From assembly GCF_037042905.1 (NCBI RefSeq), contig NC_087249.1, forward strand, positions 12,777,501 to 12,841,500: 64,000 nt of DNA. The letters run 5' to 3'. The position numbers were made by a program, and so were the translations under genes. Below the pieces are notes generated by a model. It was not told the DNA's origin and made no database searches. It was given only the letters and a program-made list of their open reading frames with translations. This document shows positions 9,801 through 19,597 of this stretch, one piece after another; position 1 is the first letter of the stretch, and every line of letters begins with the position of its first letter. The DNA comes from Lytechinus pictus. Its lineage: Eukaryota > Echinodermata > Echinoidea > Temnopleuroida > Toxopneustidae.

Positions 9801-11669
9801 TATAATATGAAAGTAATTTGGTGGTAGAGGTTTAAAACTCCCCCTGCACCCCCTTCCTCCCTCTCTCGAGTTGATTAATAGTTAATAAATACAATTGCCT
9901 ATTAAAGGATCATACTTAAAAAATCATGAACATCATGGCCCCCGTCTTACAAAGAGTTGCATTTGATCCGGTCAACCACAGCTGTGGATGGCCAGCAACG
10001 TCAACATCTAAAATGCTAATTTGATCAAAATATTTTCTAGATGTAAGGTATATTCATACATTCATCATTCTCTTGAAGATTCAGTGGGATTCTCTGGCCC
10101 GTATTCTGAACTCGGGTTTAACTTAAACTCAGGTTTAAAGTTGTGGTTCAAGTATGGATAGCCAATTGTTACATAAATCACTAACAGTAGAGATATATTT
10201 CAGCTCATTTGGCTATCAAATCATTTATAATTGTCTAGGAAGTAAAAATATATGATTGTCTTTACCATTGAAGAATAGGGAAAGAGCACAGTAAACATAA
10301 GAAACATAAAACTAAATAACAATTTTGACACTTGTGGCTTCCCATAATTTTAGCACAGAGTTAGACCTGACTTCAGAATACGGGCCTCTGTGTTTAAGGA
10401 AATTGTGCAGATTTCTTGAATAAACAATAATGGTGTGGATTGATTTCAATACAGTTGAGATTGATTGGATAAATCGTAACTCTTTGTAAGACAGGGCCCT
10501 GCGTGGGCCCAGTTTCATAATTTCTAGTTATAACATTATATTCTATTACAAGTTCACTCAATCACCCAATCAAATTAAATGATTCCAGTAATTACAAACA
10601 CACTTAGCTGTATGGCATTAAATATTGCATTTCTTAACCAATCACAATTCTGTTATCTGTCACATGGACATATTCAGTCGACAGGATTGATTTCATTCAT
10701 CATTTAATTTCATTCATACTCATAGAAGTTTATTCCAAAAGTGGAAATGCCATTATTACCTCTACTCGCTGCAAAGCTTGTGTTGCTGGAAGACTGGATA
10801 TTTTCCCATTCCTCTGAAGGTCTTCTTGTGATTGGTTGCGGAGGAATGATGACCTTTGACTCCTTGACATTGCACTGGCAATGAAGCTGAGCACTGGCCC
10901 ATGCGAGACACTCTGGTTGACTGTATTGCACAAAGTAAATGGAGAGAAATTTTAGAGGGGGGGGGGGGAATTGTAGGAGAAAGAAAACATGGGAAGGAGC
11001 AGGGGGGTGGAGAAGGAGGAGAATAAGAGGATGATGGACAGGAGATAAAAAAAAAATTTATGTCAATTTGGAACATATCACCATCACTCATTTAATGTTC
11101 TTCAATGCATGCATGTGTTAAAGGGGAGGTCCAGTCTAGTGACAAGTTGGTTTTGATAAAAGCAAAAACGGTTGGGAAATACATTTTTATTTTTTCTATA
11201 TCACGACATACGAAACAGCTACTTGTCTACGTCACGAAACTAAAAATTTAAATATCCATAACTTTTATTTTGTGACAGATTTTATCTAACCTTCAATATT
11301 TTGCCATAATTTTTCTGCTTATATTAAAGCAGCTTTTTGTCAGGGTGAGCTGCCATAATGAGGTACTTGCCAAAACAAACAATATATTAAGAAATTGAGG
11401 AAAGGCATGCCACAATGTCTCAGAAATTCTTCACAGTCTGACATAATCCTGAAATTTTGACCAAGTCATATCAGTTACTCCACATAATTTGAGAGCAAGA
11501 CCTAGATAAATTGAGCTGCATTTAAATGCAATACATTATATCAAGGAAAAAAATTAGGGAATTACCCGGAGCTGGTTGCTTCAGGGCACGTGAATGTAAT
11601 TGCACATTCAATGGTCTCTCCAGCTAGAAACGCTGTCCCTCTTGTCAAGAGAGCTGTAGCATCAATCAT
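3888..11669 (-). CDS. RAB6A-GEF complex partner protein 2 (RGP1 homologue), 8 coding exons
   Basis: Coding exons on the minus strand are 11669-11566, 10920-10760, 9032-8949, 7673-7524, 6822-6682, 5570-5443, 4672-4495 and 4111-3888. All have AG/GT borders and consistent phases, and total 1170 nt (389 residues), the usual RGP1 length. The start context gives [18 protein letters not shown], matching the conserved RGP1 N-terminus. Later landmarks are the [15 protein letters not shown] segment, [54 protein letters not shown] and [14 protein letters not shown]. In the known family RGP1 is an arrestin-fold subunit that pairs with RIC1 to activate Rab6 at the Golgi for retrograde transport. An AG after a pyrimidine tract just upstream of the ATG (exon edge 11678) suggests a spliced, non-coding first exon. 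Introns carry SINEs and MITEs. Exon borders are inferred by eye. Confidence 0.93.
4741..5037 (-). mobile_element. tRNA-derived SINE in an RGP1 intron
   Basis: On the minus strand the head is tRNA-like, with a box A (TGGTGTAATTG, complement of 5014-5024) and a perfect box B (GGTTCGAATCC, complement of 4972-4982). The 3' end, near 4741-4790, has the GCGCTGTATAAATGCACCAT-type segment and an AATTATTATT tail, as in SINEs that borrow an L2/CR1-like LINE tail. It is inserted between RGP1 coding exons 6 and 7. Confidence 0.8.
5714..5987. mobile_element. MITE with GGGCCCYGTCTTACAAAGAGT ends, copy 1
   Basis: The left end CCTGTCTTACAAAGAGTT and right end AACTCTTCGTAAGACGGGG are inverted. Two other copies (9938-10499 and 47388-47650) share the ends and interior, including the segment with TTTACAATGTCCTTTGT and AGCAAAGAGAAGCACAC. 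It lies in an RGP1 intron. This uninterrupted copy serves as the reference for the nested insertion at 10.1 kb. Confidence 0.82.
7212..7420. repeat. GAT/GGT trinucleotide microsatellite
   Basis: Imperfect runs of GATGAT, GGTGGT and GGTGAT fill this stretch of an RGP1 intron. Open frames across it (poly-D/G/V one way, poly-H/S the other) are simple-sequence artefacts. Confidence 0.9.
7812..8299. mobile_element. TIR element with TGTCTCGCCCAC ends and an internal tandem duplication
   Basis: The ends TGTCTCGCCCACT and GGTGGGCGAGACA are inverted repeats. Inside, a segment of about 148 bp containing CATAAGAGTCTTGCA, TTTGACCTTACCATGTGAC and CAAGTTTGGTTGAAAAG is present twice in tandem. A related TGTCTCGCC end is seen near 11888. 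The class is unresolved; the element is non-autonomous. Confidence 0.75.
8300..8548 (-). mobile_element. tRNA-derived SINE, second family
   Basis: On the minus strand the head contains box A (TGGCAGAGTGG, complement of 8526-8536) and box B (GGTTCAAATCC, complement of 8482-8492), as in a Ser/Leu-type tRNA. It is followed by a body of about 170 bp of non-tRNA sequence. The element abuts the TIR element at 7812-8299 and lies in an RGP1 intron. Confidence 0.7.
8630..8875. repeat. Purine-rich tract (GA/GGA-rich)
   Basis: A long GAGA/GGAGAA/AGAGAG tract in an RGP1 intron. The reverse-strand open frame rich in S, L, F and P is an artefact of the low-complexity DNA. Confidence 0.8.
9268..9379. mobile_element. 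Small MITE with CCTCAGGTGATGATT ends
   Basis: A hairpin of about 112 bp. The left arm CCTCAGGTGATGATTTGTGT with CGCTCCACTAAACTTCACTAC pairs with the right arm GTAGTGAAGTGTAGTGGAGCG ending CATCACCCGAGG. A partial relative with CAAACCATCACCTGAGG is at about 13650-13713. Confidence 0.82.
9938..10499. mobile_element. MITE of the GTCTTACAAAGAGT family, copy 2, interrupted
   Basis: The left end GGCCCCCGTCTTACAAAGAG and right end CTCTTTGTAAGACAGGGCCC are inverted. Once the insert at 10096-10386 is removed, the interior aligns with the complement of the copy at 5714-5987. It lies in an RGP1 intron. Confidence 0.82.
10096..10386. mobile_element. Nested MITE with GGCCCGTATTCTGAA ends
   Basis: Nearly perfect inverted ends GGCCCGTATTCTGAA and TTCAGAATACGGGCC bound this 291-bp insert. 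The host element breaks at ...TTCTCT before it and resumes TCTGTG after it, consistent with a 3-bp TCT target duplication. AACTCGGGTTTAACTT and TTAGACCTGACTTC lie just inside the ends. Confidence 0.85.
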
Positions 11670-12192
11670 GATGATTATCTGATAACAAGAGACAGAGAGG
11701 AAAAAAATAAATATTAATTTGTATTCGTAAGATTATAAGAAAAAAATGTTTGATATTACTGAAATATTCTGTGCTCTGGTGAATAATAAAAAAAGATGAT
11801 CCCAAGGTTTATATAATGAAAACAAATCATGAATGAATGGAACTAATTATTTTTTGTTACAAAAGTTATAATCTAACTTAGACATTTTGTCTCGCCTGAA
11901 CAAAGTTTGGTAGAGACCTAGTTTAAAATGGGTGATGTATGTTGCATTGTCATTGATTTTACATGCAATGTCATTACATAATAAACTCACCACTGACAGG
12001 GTGGTTGCGCTGTGCAAGTGGCTCAAGTGGATAGTTTCGCTATTTGCATATTCATTTATCAGATCTCAATCTATAGCCTATAATAGGAATACTCATGAAT
12101 ATTCATGATCTTGAGCTGCGATCCCCAAGCATACGCAATTTGCGTTTGCGATGTTTTGGAATCGGCAGTGAATTAATACGTGTGAGGAAATA
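11670..12192. other. Upstream flank of RGP1 coding sequence
   Basis: No coding exon is visible. On the minus strand a pyrimidine-rich tract and CAG end at 11679, so this is probably the 5'-most RGP1 intron. A TGTCTCGCC fragment at 11888, related to the ends of the 7812-8299 element, is the only repeat landmark. Confidence 0.4.
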
Positions 12193-12676
12193 GCCCTGGT
12201 GGGGCACTCACATTATCGGTGGTACAGGGATGTGCCTCTTTGATGACCCCCCTTTTCAGACCTAATTCTCAGTTCTCTATATAGGCTACTCCGAATGACA
12301 TAAGTTCCGTTCAGAAGCTACCCCAACCCGCTCGCAAGACCCCCGTTACGAAACATCTGTTTCCTAGCCCTGCCAAAATTGTCCAGCGCGAGCACAGCAT
12401 GAGCGAGAGATGCAATCACGGCTACACAACTCTCTTTGCTAGCAGCTCATGACCATGCACCGCTAGCGCCCACATACATGCACAGCGCTAGCGTGCACTG
12501 TATACTGTACCGCGATCCCGTTCCGTAGACCATGTTTTTCACACTGCCCAGTTATATTTAGTTCTCAAGACCCCGCATTTTACCCTTGTGGTCAGTTCCT
12601 TAGACCCCCATTTCAGGGTTTCGTGAGGCACATCCCTATCAAAATATGATTTGAGTGCCCCCCCCCCCCCCCAGGG
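12193..12676. mobile_element. MITE with CCCTGGTGGGGCACTCA ends
   Basis: The left part (CCCTGGTGGGGCACTCA, then ACAGGGATGTGCCTCTTTGA) is matched in inverted orientation by the right part (GAGGCACATCCCTATCAAA, then TGAGTGCCCC and a C run before CAGGG). The interior is GC-richer than its surroundings and non-coding. Confidence 0.72.
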
Positions 12677-13009
12677 AAAATGGTTGGCTCTAAATCACCA
12701 ATTTTGAGACTGATTGAACATGGACAAGGAGTGAAATTAGAATGAAATATAAGAAAATTTGTTTTTTACCAATTGTAATGTAAGCTAAGGTCATGTTGTT
12801 GCACGAGTTTGACGAATAATCACATAAACTGACACTAAATTAAGAGGCTTTTTTTTTTTTTTTTATAGGAGGAAATTATAATTTGTAAACAAATTTTCGG
12901 CATTACTCCTATTTGTTTAAGATCAGTATGCTCGATCTGTAAATGAAAATCATAAGATCAGTATGCTCGATCTGTAATGAAAATCATATGATCATAAGTC
13001 AGAAAAAAT

Positions 13010-13085
13010 TGGAACCAGTGGGATTCGAACCTGCCATCTACTGCTTTCCGGGCAGCGACTCAACCACCAGGCTATTCTGGTTCAC
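13010..13085 (-). tRNA. tRNA-like segment (Ser-like), probably SINE or pseudogene, copy 1
   Basis: On the minus strand it starts near GTGAACCAG and ends CTGGTTCC. It has a perfect box B (GGTTCGAATCC, complement of 13021-13031), an acceptor stem with about six pairs, and an anticodon hairpin whose 7-base loop CCGGAAA would give anticodon GGA. Position 33 is C instead of the near-universal U and the D arm is poor, so a functional tRNA is unlikely. Confidence 0.45.
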
Positions 13086-13354
13086 GGCTAAGCCACGATG
13101 AACTGGAATTCAAATACCCTCGATCCTCTTCTTTCTGACTCATTAATATTCAAATACCGTCCGCCGTGGACAATAGATAGTAAATTAAGAGGCTTTTTTT
13201 TTTTTTTTATAGGAGGAAATTATAATTTGTTAACAAATTTTCGGCATTACTCCTATTTGTTTAAGATCAGTATGCTCGATCTGTAAATGAAAATCATAAG
13301 ATCAGTATGCTCGATCTGTAATGAAAATCATATGATCATAAGTCAGAAAAAATT

Positions 13355-13430
13355 GGAACCAGTGGGATTCGAACCTGCCATCTACTGCTTTCCGGGCAGC
13401 GACTCAACCACCAGGCTATTCTGGTTCACG
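13355..13430 (-). tRNA. tRNA-like segment, copy 2 in the tandem repeat
   Basis: This is the second copy of the 13010-13085 sequence, created by the 345-bp tandem duplication. It has the same box B, the same anticodon-loop defect and the same likely non-functional status. Confidence 0.45.
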
Positions 13431-13952
13431 GCTAAGCCACGATGAACTGGAATTCAAATACCCTCGATCCTCTTCTTTCTGACTCATTAATATTCAAATA
13501 CCGTCCGCCGTGGACAATAGATAGTAAATTAAGAGGCTTTTTTTTTATAGGAGGAAATTATAATTTGTTAACAAATTTTCGGCATTACTCCTATTTGTTT
13601 AAGAGCACCTTTGTCTTTCGGATTTTCAGAACGAGTTATGTACCCGGCCTAGGTTCGGGTAGGTGTAGAGGTAATTTTAGTGGAGCCTAACGTTACACAA
13701 ACCATCACCTGAGGTCCACCTCAATTTACTTTGTACACAAGTGGGAAAGAGTTCCTCTTGCGAGACAGCCACCCCAAAATAACAAGATTGTTGAGACTTC
13801 CGGTTCATTAACTTCCTATTTCTTTACCTTTTTTTTTCAGTTAACTTTCTTACCTTAGCTGGGACTCGAACAGGTTAGTGCGCGCGTACAAATCGACGAG
13901 TGGTTCCCGAAACCACGATTTGGCCAACATTTAGCCCTATATCACACTCTCC

Positions 13953-15010
13953 AGCAGTAGAGGCGCACGGCCAATATGGTAGACTCTCTCGAATATGGGA
14001 GACAATCTCCCACATAGGAGGCTTGCTTTGCAAAAGAAACAACACCAACAAAGGTGTAATTTTTTCCACCCAAATTTTGACTCACTGATGTTAGAAGCTC
14101 ATTTGTTTCGTGTGTGGATGACAACAGAAATCCTTTATATATAAAAACAAAAGTAGACGGTGAATTTTCAAAGTAGACAGTGAAAATAGCCTGGAGGCTT
14201 CTGGGGAGTAAAAAACATCTACAAACGTAGGCTTACTCCCCAATGAAGCCTGGGTCGGGTACCCATATCTGGCCATGGAGGCCATAAATTCCCATGGTGA
14301 AACTAGACCTAAATCACAAATTTTACGTTTTGTTTTGCGCCCAAACTAACGTACATGGGCCAAAACAATATTAACTCCCAGTTTTTAAGAAAGTTCCTAA
14401 TAATTAGTAATATTTAGAAAAAAAATAGTAGTAAAATTTGAAAAAAATTAAGAGCACGAGCGTTCACTTACCCAGTCTGTTTACGTCGCCATTTTGCAGT
14501 CTTTTGTTATCGATACCTACATGTAGATACCACACGTGTGTAGAGCTGCAACTTAGATTTTGAAAAATACTTGCATCGGCCGATAAACACGAATCATAAA
14601 ATAAAATATTTGTTCGGTCGATGAATATCATAAAGTAATTTTAATGATAAAAAAATTGATATTTATCGACCGAAACAAATATTTTACGATTGGTGATATT
14701 TATCGGCCGATGCAAGTATTTAAAAAAATCTAAGTTGGCAGCTCTACACGCGTGTAATATCTAGGTATCGATAACAAAAGACTGCAAAATGGCGACGTAA
14801 ACAGACTGGGTAACACTTACACTCAGTCTTACTAACAGTAACAGGGTACCGTAAGTGAACTTAGTTCAAATGTAAACAAAGGAAATTGATCTCCCAAACT
14901 GTAGACTGTCTCTGAAATTGGATACCCAAATTCTTTACAAGTCTTTAATATTGGAGATAATCTCTCTCATGGGAGACAGTCTCCCATAATGGCCGTGAGC
15001 CTCTACTGCC
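13953..15010. mobile_element. TIR element of about 1.06 kb with CAGTAGAGGC ends
   Basis: The left end (CAGCAGTAGAGGCGCACGGC, then TATGGTAGACTCTCTC) and right end (GGGAGACAGTCTCCCATAAT, then GGCCGTGAGCCTCTACTGCC) are inverted repeats of about 60 bp. Nothing coding is recognised between them. The hairpin element at 14468-14813 is nested inside. Confidence 0.6.
14468..14813. mobile_element. Long hairpin element, arms about 170 bp
   Basis: The sequence is an almost continuous inverted repeat centred near 14641. Both ends read TTACCCAGTCTGTTTACGTC going inward, and the arms stay matched through GCAGTCTTTTGTTATCGAT and TTGCATCGGCCGATAAA. Each arm carries AAAATGGCGAC reading outward, a YY1-type motif common at animal transcription starts. 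CAC flanks both sides and could be a 3-bp target duplication. It may be a MITE, a promoter palindrome or both. Confidence 0.75.
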
Positions 15011-15180
15011 CAGCCCCAGCTAGCTCGGCCCTGTAAATTCAGTCGTACGGGGGTACAGCCCAAGGCAAGCTAGCGGGCGAGAAGTGGAGCATTCGCCGGT
15101 CAGTTCCCCTTACACTCAGTACCGTACACGTCATCGATCCGCAGACCGAGTGATTGATCCACGGCACTGAACAGGTACGA
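15011..15180. promoter_or_regulatory. CpG-richer unique segment, possible RGP1 upstream region
   Basis: This stretch is richer in CG dinucleotides and less repetitive than its surroundings. On the minus strand it contains TGACGTG (CRE-like). It could include the RGP1 promoter or first exon. This rests on composition and position only. Confidence 0.2.
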
Positions 15181-15628
15181 GTTTATGATGAAATTACCTT
15201 ATTACAGTAGTTCTTTCTACTGTGGTACAACAGCACAAAATTGGTGCCCACAAATTGAAAAATATAATAAATTACTTTTTAAATGAATATTCTTAGCATA
15301 AATGTATTTACATACCCTTTTTCTTAGTGCTTTTCTCTGGTTTTTGGTCACCGAAAGACGTCGGGCGTCTCAAAATATTATAACGATAACGCCCTCTACA
15401 GCTTTCTGTTGAAAAAAAAACGTTAATAGCTTGTCACTGCATGATACTATTCAATAACCAGCATAGCATGATAGAGATATGCATATAACTGAACTAATTC
15501 ATACTTGCGAAATGAGCCAAAAATTTTGAGGGTGCCAGATTTGGCGTATCGGGCAAAATCTATAAAAAGTTGCGAGCAAGCGACCGAAAAAGAAATGACA
15601 TTTTTTTACTACATAAATCAAAATTTTT

Positions 15629-15677
15629 GGATTTTTTTTTTTTTTTTTTTTTTTTTTTGGGGGGGGGGGGGGGGGAG
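15629..15677. repeat. Poly(T)/poly(G) homopolymer tract
   Basis: A long T run is followed directly by a long G run and then GCGTTAAGAGCCCCCCATC. Such tracts flank repeats of the GGGGGCACGTGCCCC type elsewhere in the window. Frames across it (poly-F/poly-G) are artefacts. Confidence 0.9.
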
Positions 15678-16424
15678 GGCGTTAAGAGCCCCCCATCTGT
15701 ACGCCACTGTTTAATTTTGGACAGTAGTATGTGTTTTCAATGCTTTCAGTGAATGATTAAGGAAGACCTTCACATTTGCCAGAACTTCTTCTTATTAATG
15801 TTGTAAAGTTGATAGCTTAAAACTATTAGGCCTATATGAATTTCTGAAAAAATATGCTCTATTTTTTCTGCTTTTCTATAAAATGTAAATCCTTACATTT
15901 TATTGTTTTGTATCTGATTTATATGACCTTGAATCATCTTTGAATGGAATGGAGTACATGCACACTCTAAAACAATTTTAGAACCTTTAAGGTGAAAGAA
16001 GCAGAAAGTGTTCTAAACAAAGGTTGTTTAGCCTCTTCTACGATGAACCCGTTTAAGGTTATATGAGGTTCTTGATGGTGTAAAGAGCACTGATAAATTT
16101 TGCCAGGGCTGTTAACACCATCATGAACCCAGGTTGTATAACCTTAAGGGATTCCTTAATGTAGAACAAAAAAAAACAGTCAAGCTAATCTTAAAGCGAC
16201 CCCGCACCTTCTTATCTCGTATAGAAAAACAACTTTATTTGGATTGTTCAATTTTTGTTATGTAGTATGCATTTTCTTTGTTAATTATGTATTATGAAAA
16301 GTTGCAGAAACAATGAAAACAAATGAAAAAAAACAAGATTCTAATTAAAGGACTATTAAGAACCCCTTTCTGATTTTTTGGAAGAATCTTAATAAATTCC
16401 AAATATGGGACAAACCAAACTGAA

Positions 16425-16840
16425 AAGTGCAACGTTGTGTTACTCAACTCACCCTTTTTCCGGATCTCCCTCTCACACCTCTTTCATCCGACTACTACAG
16501 GCTAGCTCCCAATATTGTCCACATACACCCTTTCTCTCCCCCTCTCTCTTATCCTTCCCACCTTTCATTCATTACTATCTCTCTTTCGTCCATCTCCCTA
16601 TCACTCTTCCCATCGACCCTCTTTCTTTCCTTTTATATTTCTCAGTGTATCACAATTTCCGCTCACCTCTTTCGTTTGTAAACTCTCTCTCTTAACTCTC
16701 ATTTCAATCTCTTTCCATCTCTTTCCATTTCTTTCCAATCTCCCCCTCCGTCTCCCCTCGCCTTATCTTTCTTTCTTTCTTCCTTCCTTCCTTTCTTTCT
16801 CTCTTTCTTTCTTTCTTTCTTTCTTCCTTCCTTCCTTCCC

Positions 16841-16871
<31 letters not shown>

Positions 16872-16882
16872 TTCCTTCCTTC

Positions 16883-16940
<58 letters not shown>

Positions 16941-17040
16941 CCTCTCAATCACTCCCCCATCTATGACTTTAACCTCACCTCTCTCCTCTCTCTTAATCCC
17001 TCTCATAAAATATTTTGTCCTATCTTTCACCTTTTCACTT
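16425..17040. repeat. Pyrimidine-rich block with CTTT/CCTT microsatellite
   Basis: The block begins GCAACGTTGTGTTACTCAAC, is rich in CTCTCC and TCTTTC, and passes into pure CTTT/CCTT repeats at 16767-16940. Its outer edge recurs in inverted orientation at about 27120-27210. Similar blocks lie at 18490-18870 and, as purine strand, at 53200-53560. Apparent proteins (poly-S/F/L or K/E/R) are low-complexity artefacts. Confidence 0.85.
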
Positions 17041-17699
17041 GATGTAATGAAGACAGACATAATCAACATGAAATATATTATATATACATAATATTTAATC
17101 AATCTCTTGTAGAAACCAGCCGTACCTGACGGACATACAAAATCTTATATGTAATCTTTTCATTAATCATTGTCATCATTTCAACAAATTCAGATATAAT
17201 GCAAAGCTTTATACAACTAAAAAAAAAATTGATGTGCAAAAATCTTGTCAAAATTATGTATGTTCTTAACCAGCCGTCCCAGACGGAATTTTACACGAAC
17301 ATTGAAATATACGAAACATTGGAAACTAATCAATCGACAAAAAATCTCCTAAGATAGAGTTGAAATAATCATCTAAAAATGCAATATTTCTGATTGAATT
17401 TCATACGTTTTCCCAGAAATCACTTCAAACCATAAAAACAATACTTGATTTCAACGGACCATCCCAGACGGGTGTTTTTTTTTTTTACATTAACATCAAT
17501 ATATATAAAACATTTGCAATTATTCAAAGGACGGAATTTTCTAAAACTATAGTATACAAAAAATCATTATAAAACATGTTCAATTTCCGAACCAAAATAA
17601 ACTTTCATTATTTGGTATTTAGCATATTATGAGCAAAATTCCGAATGAAAAAAAAACAACAACCAGAGTTTATAATGAGTTTTAACAATCAAACAAAAT

Positions 17700-18072
17700 A
17701 AAACATTGATATTCTTACCCCGATTCTTACCTACTATATTTTTGGGGTGCATATCGTTCATTGTCATGTATATAATCACACGATTACCCAAATATATTTC
17801 ATTTCACAATGATATTATGGCATTGTTGATAAGTAGGGCAAAATTCAAGTTTCTAGATTTTTATAAGCTTGTCAATACAAGAGAAAAAAATTGCAACAAA
17901 TAAATTATAAGCACAAACGCAGACTCTGTCTCTACAAGTTACACACAAAAAACAGAAAATAAGCGATAGCTGGACATATTTTCGTTTCATCAGCCTCCAC
18001 TTCGATCACGTAGACACACCATAGGTTATTATCGTAATCACCGGGATAGTTTGGTGATGCTAATGAACCTTG
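17700..18072 (-). pseudogene. Relic of a fourth astacin gene (CUB2 fragment joined to 3' UTR-like DNA)
   Basis: On the minus strand, 18072-17990 matches the CUB2 part of exon 6 of gene A (20957-20877), encoding a piece like [19 protein letters not shown]. It is followed immediately by sequence resembling the gene A 3' UTR at 19870-19600 (GCTTGTCAATACA, CAACAAATAAATTAT, ATATTATGGCATTGTTGAT). The rest of exon 6 and all of exon 7 are missing. The upstream side ends at ATTACATTTGTGGG repeats. It is a deleted duplicate of gene A or a close relative and cannot make protein. Confidence 0.82.
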
Positions 18073-18205
18073 TAATTATTACATTTGTGGGTGAAATTAT
18101 TACATTTGTGGGTAAAGTGTTATTACATTTGTGGGCGTTATTACATTTGTGGGCGTTTATTACATTTGTGGGTGTAACAGGGGGCACGTGCCCTCCGTAG
18201 TTACG
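18065..18205. repeat. ATTACATTTGTGGG short tandem repeats and GGGGGCACGTGCCC element end
   Basis: Five spaced copies of ATTACATTTGTGGG lie in 18078-18177, followed by GGGGGCACGTGCCCTCCGTA and GTTACGCCACTG. This looks like the repeat-rich end of a transposable element that truncated the astacin relic. Confidence 0.7.
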
Positions 18206-18489
18206 CCACTGTCAGACACATTTTTGATAACTTTTTCAAACTCTTTTTGTATGGGCCTACATGTATACTACTTCTACCCCCACCCATTTTGAACATATAT
18301 ATTTCCTGCGTTTTGTTTGTCTGAGTATATCTGCTCAAATATATTATATTTAGCTTGAAATATTCCTTTAATGCGAATACAAAGTGCTGAAAATGACTGA
18401 TAAAGACCTCCTGACATGAAAAGGTCACATTTCAAACATTATTCGTTTGAATTCAGGACTGGGATACATATCATGCTAGTCAAATAATG

Positions 18490-18870
18490 CGGAACCCCCT
18501 GATAATGAGCCTGCTCCCATTTCCTCCCTATTTCTGTTTTTTTTTTGTTCACATACTTCCCTCCCCTCTCTCTCCCTTTGTTTGTCCCTTTTTTCTCCCT
18601 CTTCTTCGCTTTCTTTGTCTCCACTCTTCTCCATTTTCTCACATCTTTATCTTTCATTCTCTCCTCCTCTCGTCTTCCCGGCTTCCTTTCAGATTTCTCT
18701 TTCTTCATCTCCCCTCCTCCACTTTTTCTCTCATCGTTGTCTTTCCTCCCCCTCTTTCTCTCCTTTCTACCCCTTCTCTCATATCTTAATACATATATTT
18801 CTGCTTTCTTTCTTTCCTTTTCTGTCTGTCTTTCTTTCTTTCTTTCTTTCATCTTCCCCTTGTTTATCAT
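18490..18870. repeat. Pyrimidine-rich low-complexity block
   Basis: CTCTCC, CTTCTT and TTTCTTTC tracts. It lies beside ACCAGCCGTACCTGACGG at about 18997, as the block at 16425-17040 lies beside the same motif at about 17116. The two blocks plus flanks appear to be duplicates of one another. No gene. Confidence 0.8.
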
Positions 18871-19591
18871 ATTGCTAATATAGTACAATCGTTATTTCCA
18901 TTATCCATCCAATCACTAATATAGGGCAATGAATAAAAACATGTATTCGAAATATATTATGTTTTTATAAAGTTTAATTCATCTCTTCTAGAAACCAGCC
19001 GTACCTGACGGAAAATCACATTATCATAATAGTTACATCATAATTATCATAGATTCAGTCATTCAGATACAATATAAACCTTTTTAATTCAAAATCAAAT
19101 TGAATCGATCAAACTGAATTTTATACGTTTTCACTAAAATCATTAATTTCAAAATTAGTGATTGTTTTCGGCCAGCCGTCTCAGACGGATTTTTTTCCTA
19201 GAACATTGAAACATGCAAAACATTCAAAATTAATAAAATGGCAGAACATTCTTCTAACTTTGAGTTAAAATATTAAATAACATGTAACATTTTCTACTTA
19301 CATTTCGTACATTTTCACTAAAATCATTCCAAAACTTTTTTCAAGGTGATTATTTTCAACCAGCCGTTCCAGACGGAATTTTTACATTAATATCACATAC
19401 AAAACAATCGCAATTATTCACAGAACGGATTTTTAAAATATAATAACAGTTAAAAAGCTACTCGTATTAAACATGTAAAATATCGAAACAAAATAATTGT
19501 CGTTATTTGGCATTATGTTAAGAGCAAGATTCTGAATAAAAACACGAGTTTTAAAAATTCAAACAAATGTATTACAACTACAAGCATTGAT

Positions 19592-19597
19592 TTTATT
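19592..19597 (-). terminator. Candidate poly(A) signal of astacin gene A
   Basis: AATAAA on the minus strand, about 380 nt after the gene A stop codon. It is the first canonical hexamer seen downstream. Plausible but unproved. Confidence 0.45.

Larger units (their letters stand above)
12841..13605. repeat. 345-bp tandem repeat, two full copies and a partial third
   Basis: Units begin TAAGAGGCTTTTT at 12841, 13186 and 13530. Each full unit holds a poly(T) run, TATAGGAGGAAATTATAATT, a doubled GATCAGTATGCTCGATCTG motif and a tRNA-like segment on the minus strand. The third unit stops after CTCCTATTTGTTTAAG. Copies differ by very few bases, so the duplication is recent. Confidence 0.92.

Noticed and set aside
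13010-13085. Functional tRNA-Ser gene
   Set aside because: It lacks U33, has a weak D arm and lies in a tandem repeat; a tRNA-derived repeat is more likely.
16405-17102. Frames rich in Ser/Phe/Leu or Lys/Glu/Arg as coiled-coil genes
   Set aside because: They follow CTTT/CCTT simple repeats on both strands and have no complex sequence.
18439-18888. 149-codon Lys/Arg/Glu-rich frame
   Set aside because: It is a reverse-strand reading of a pyrimidine-rich low-complexity block.
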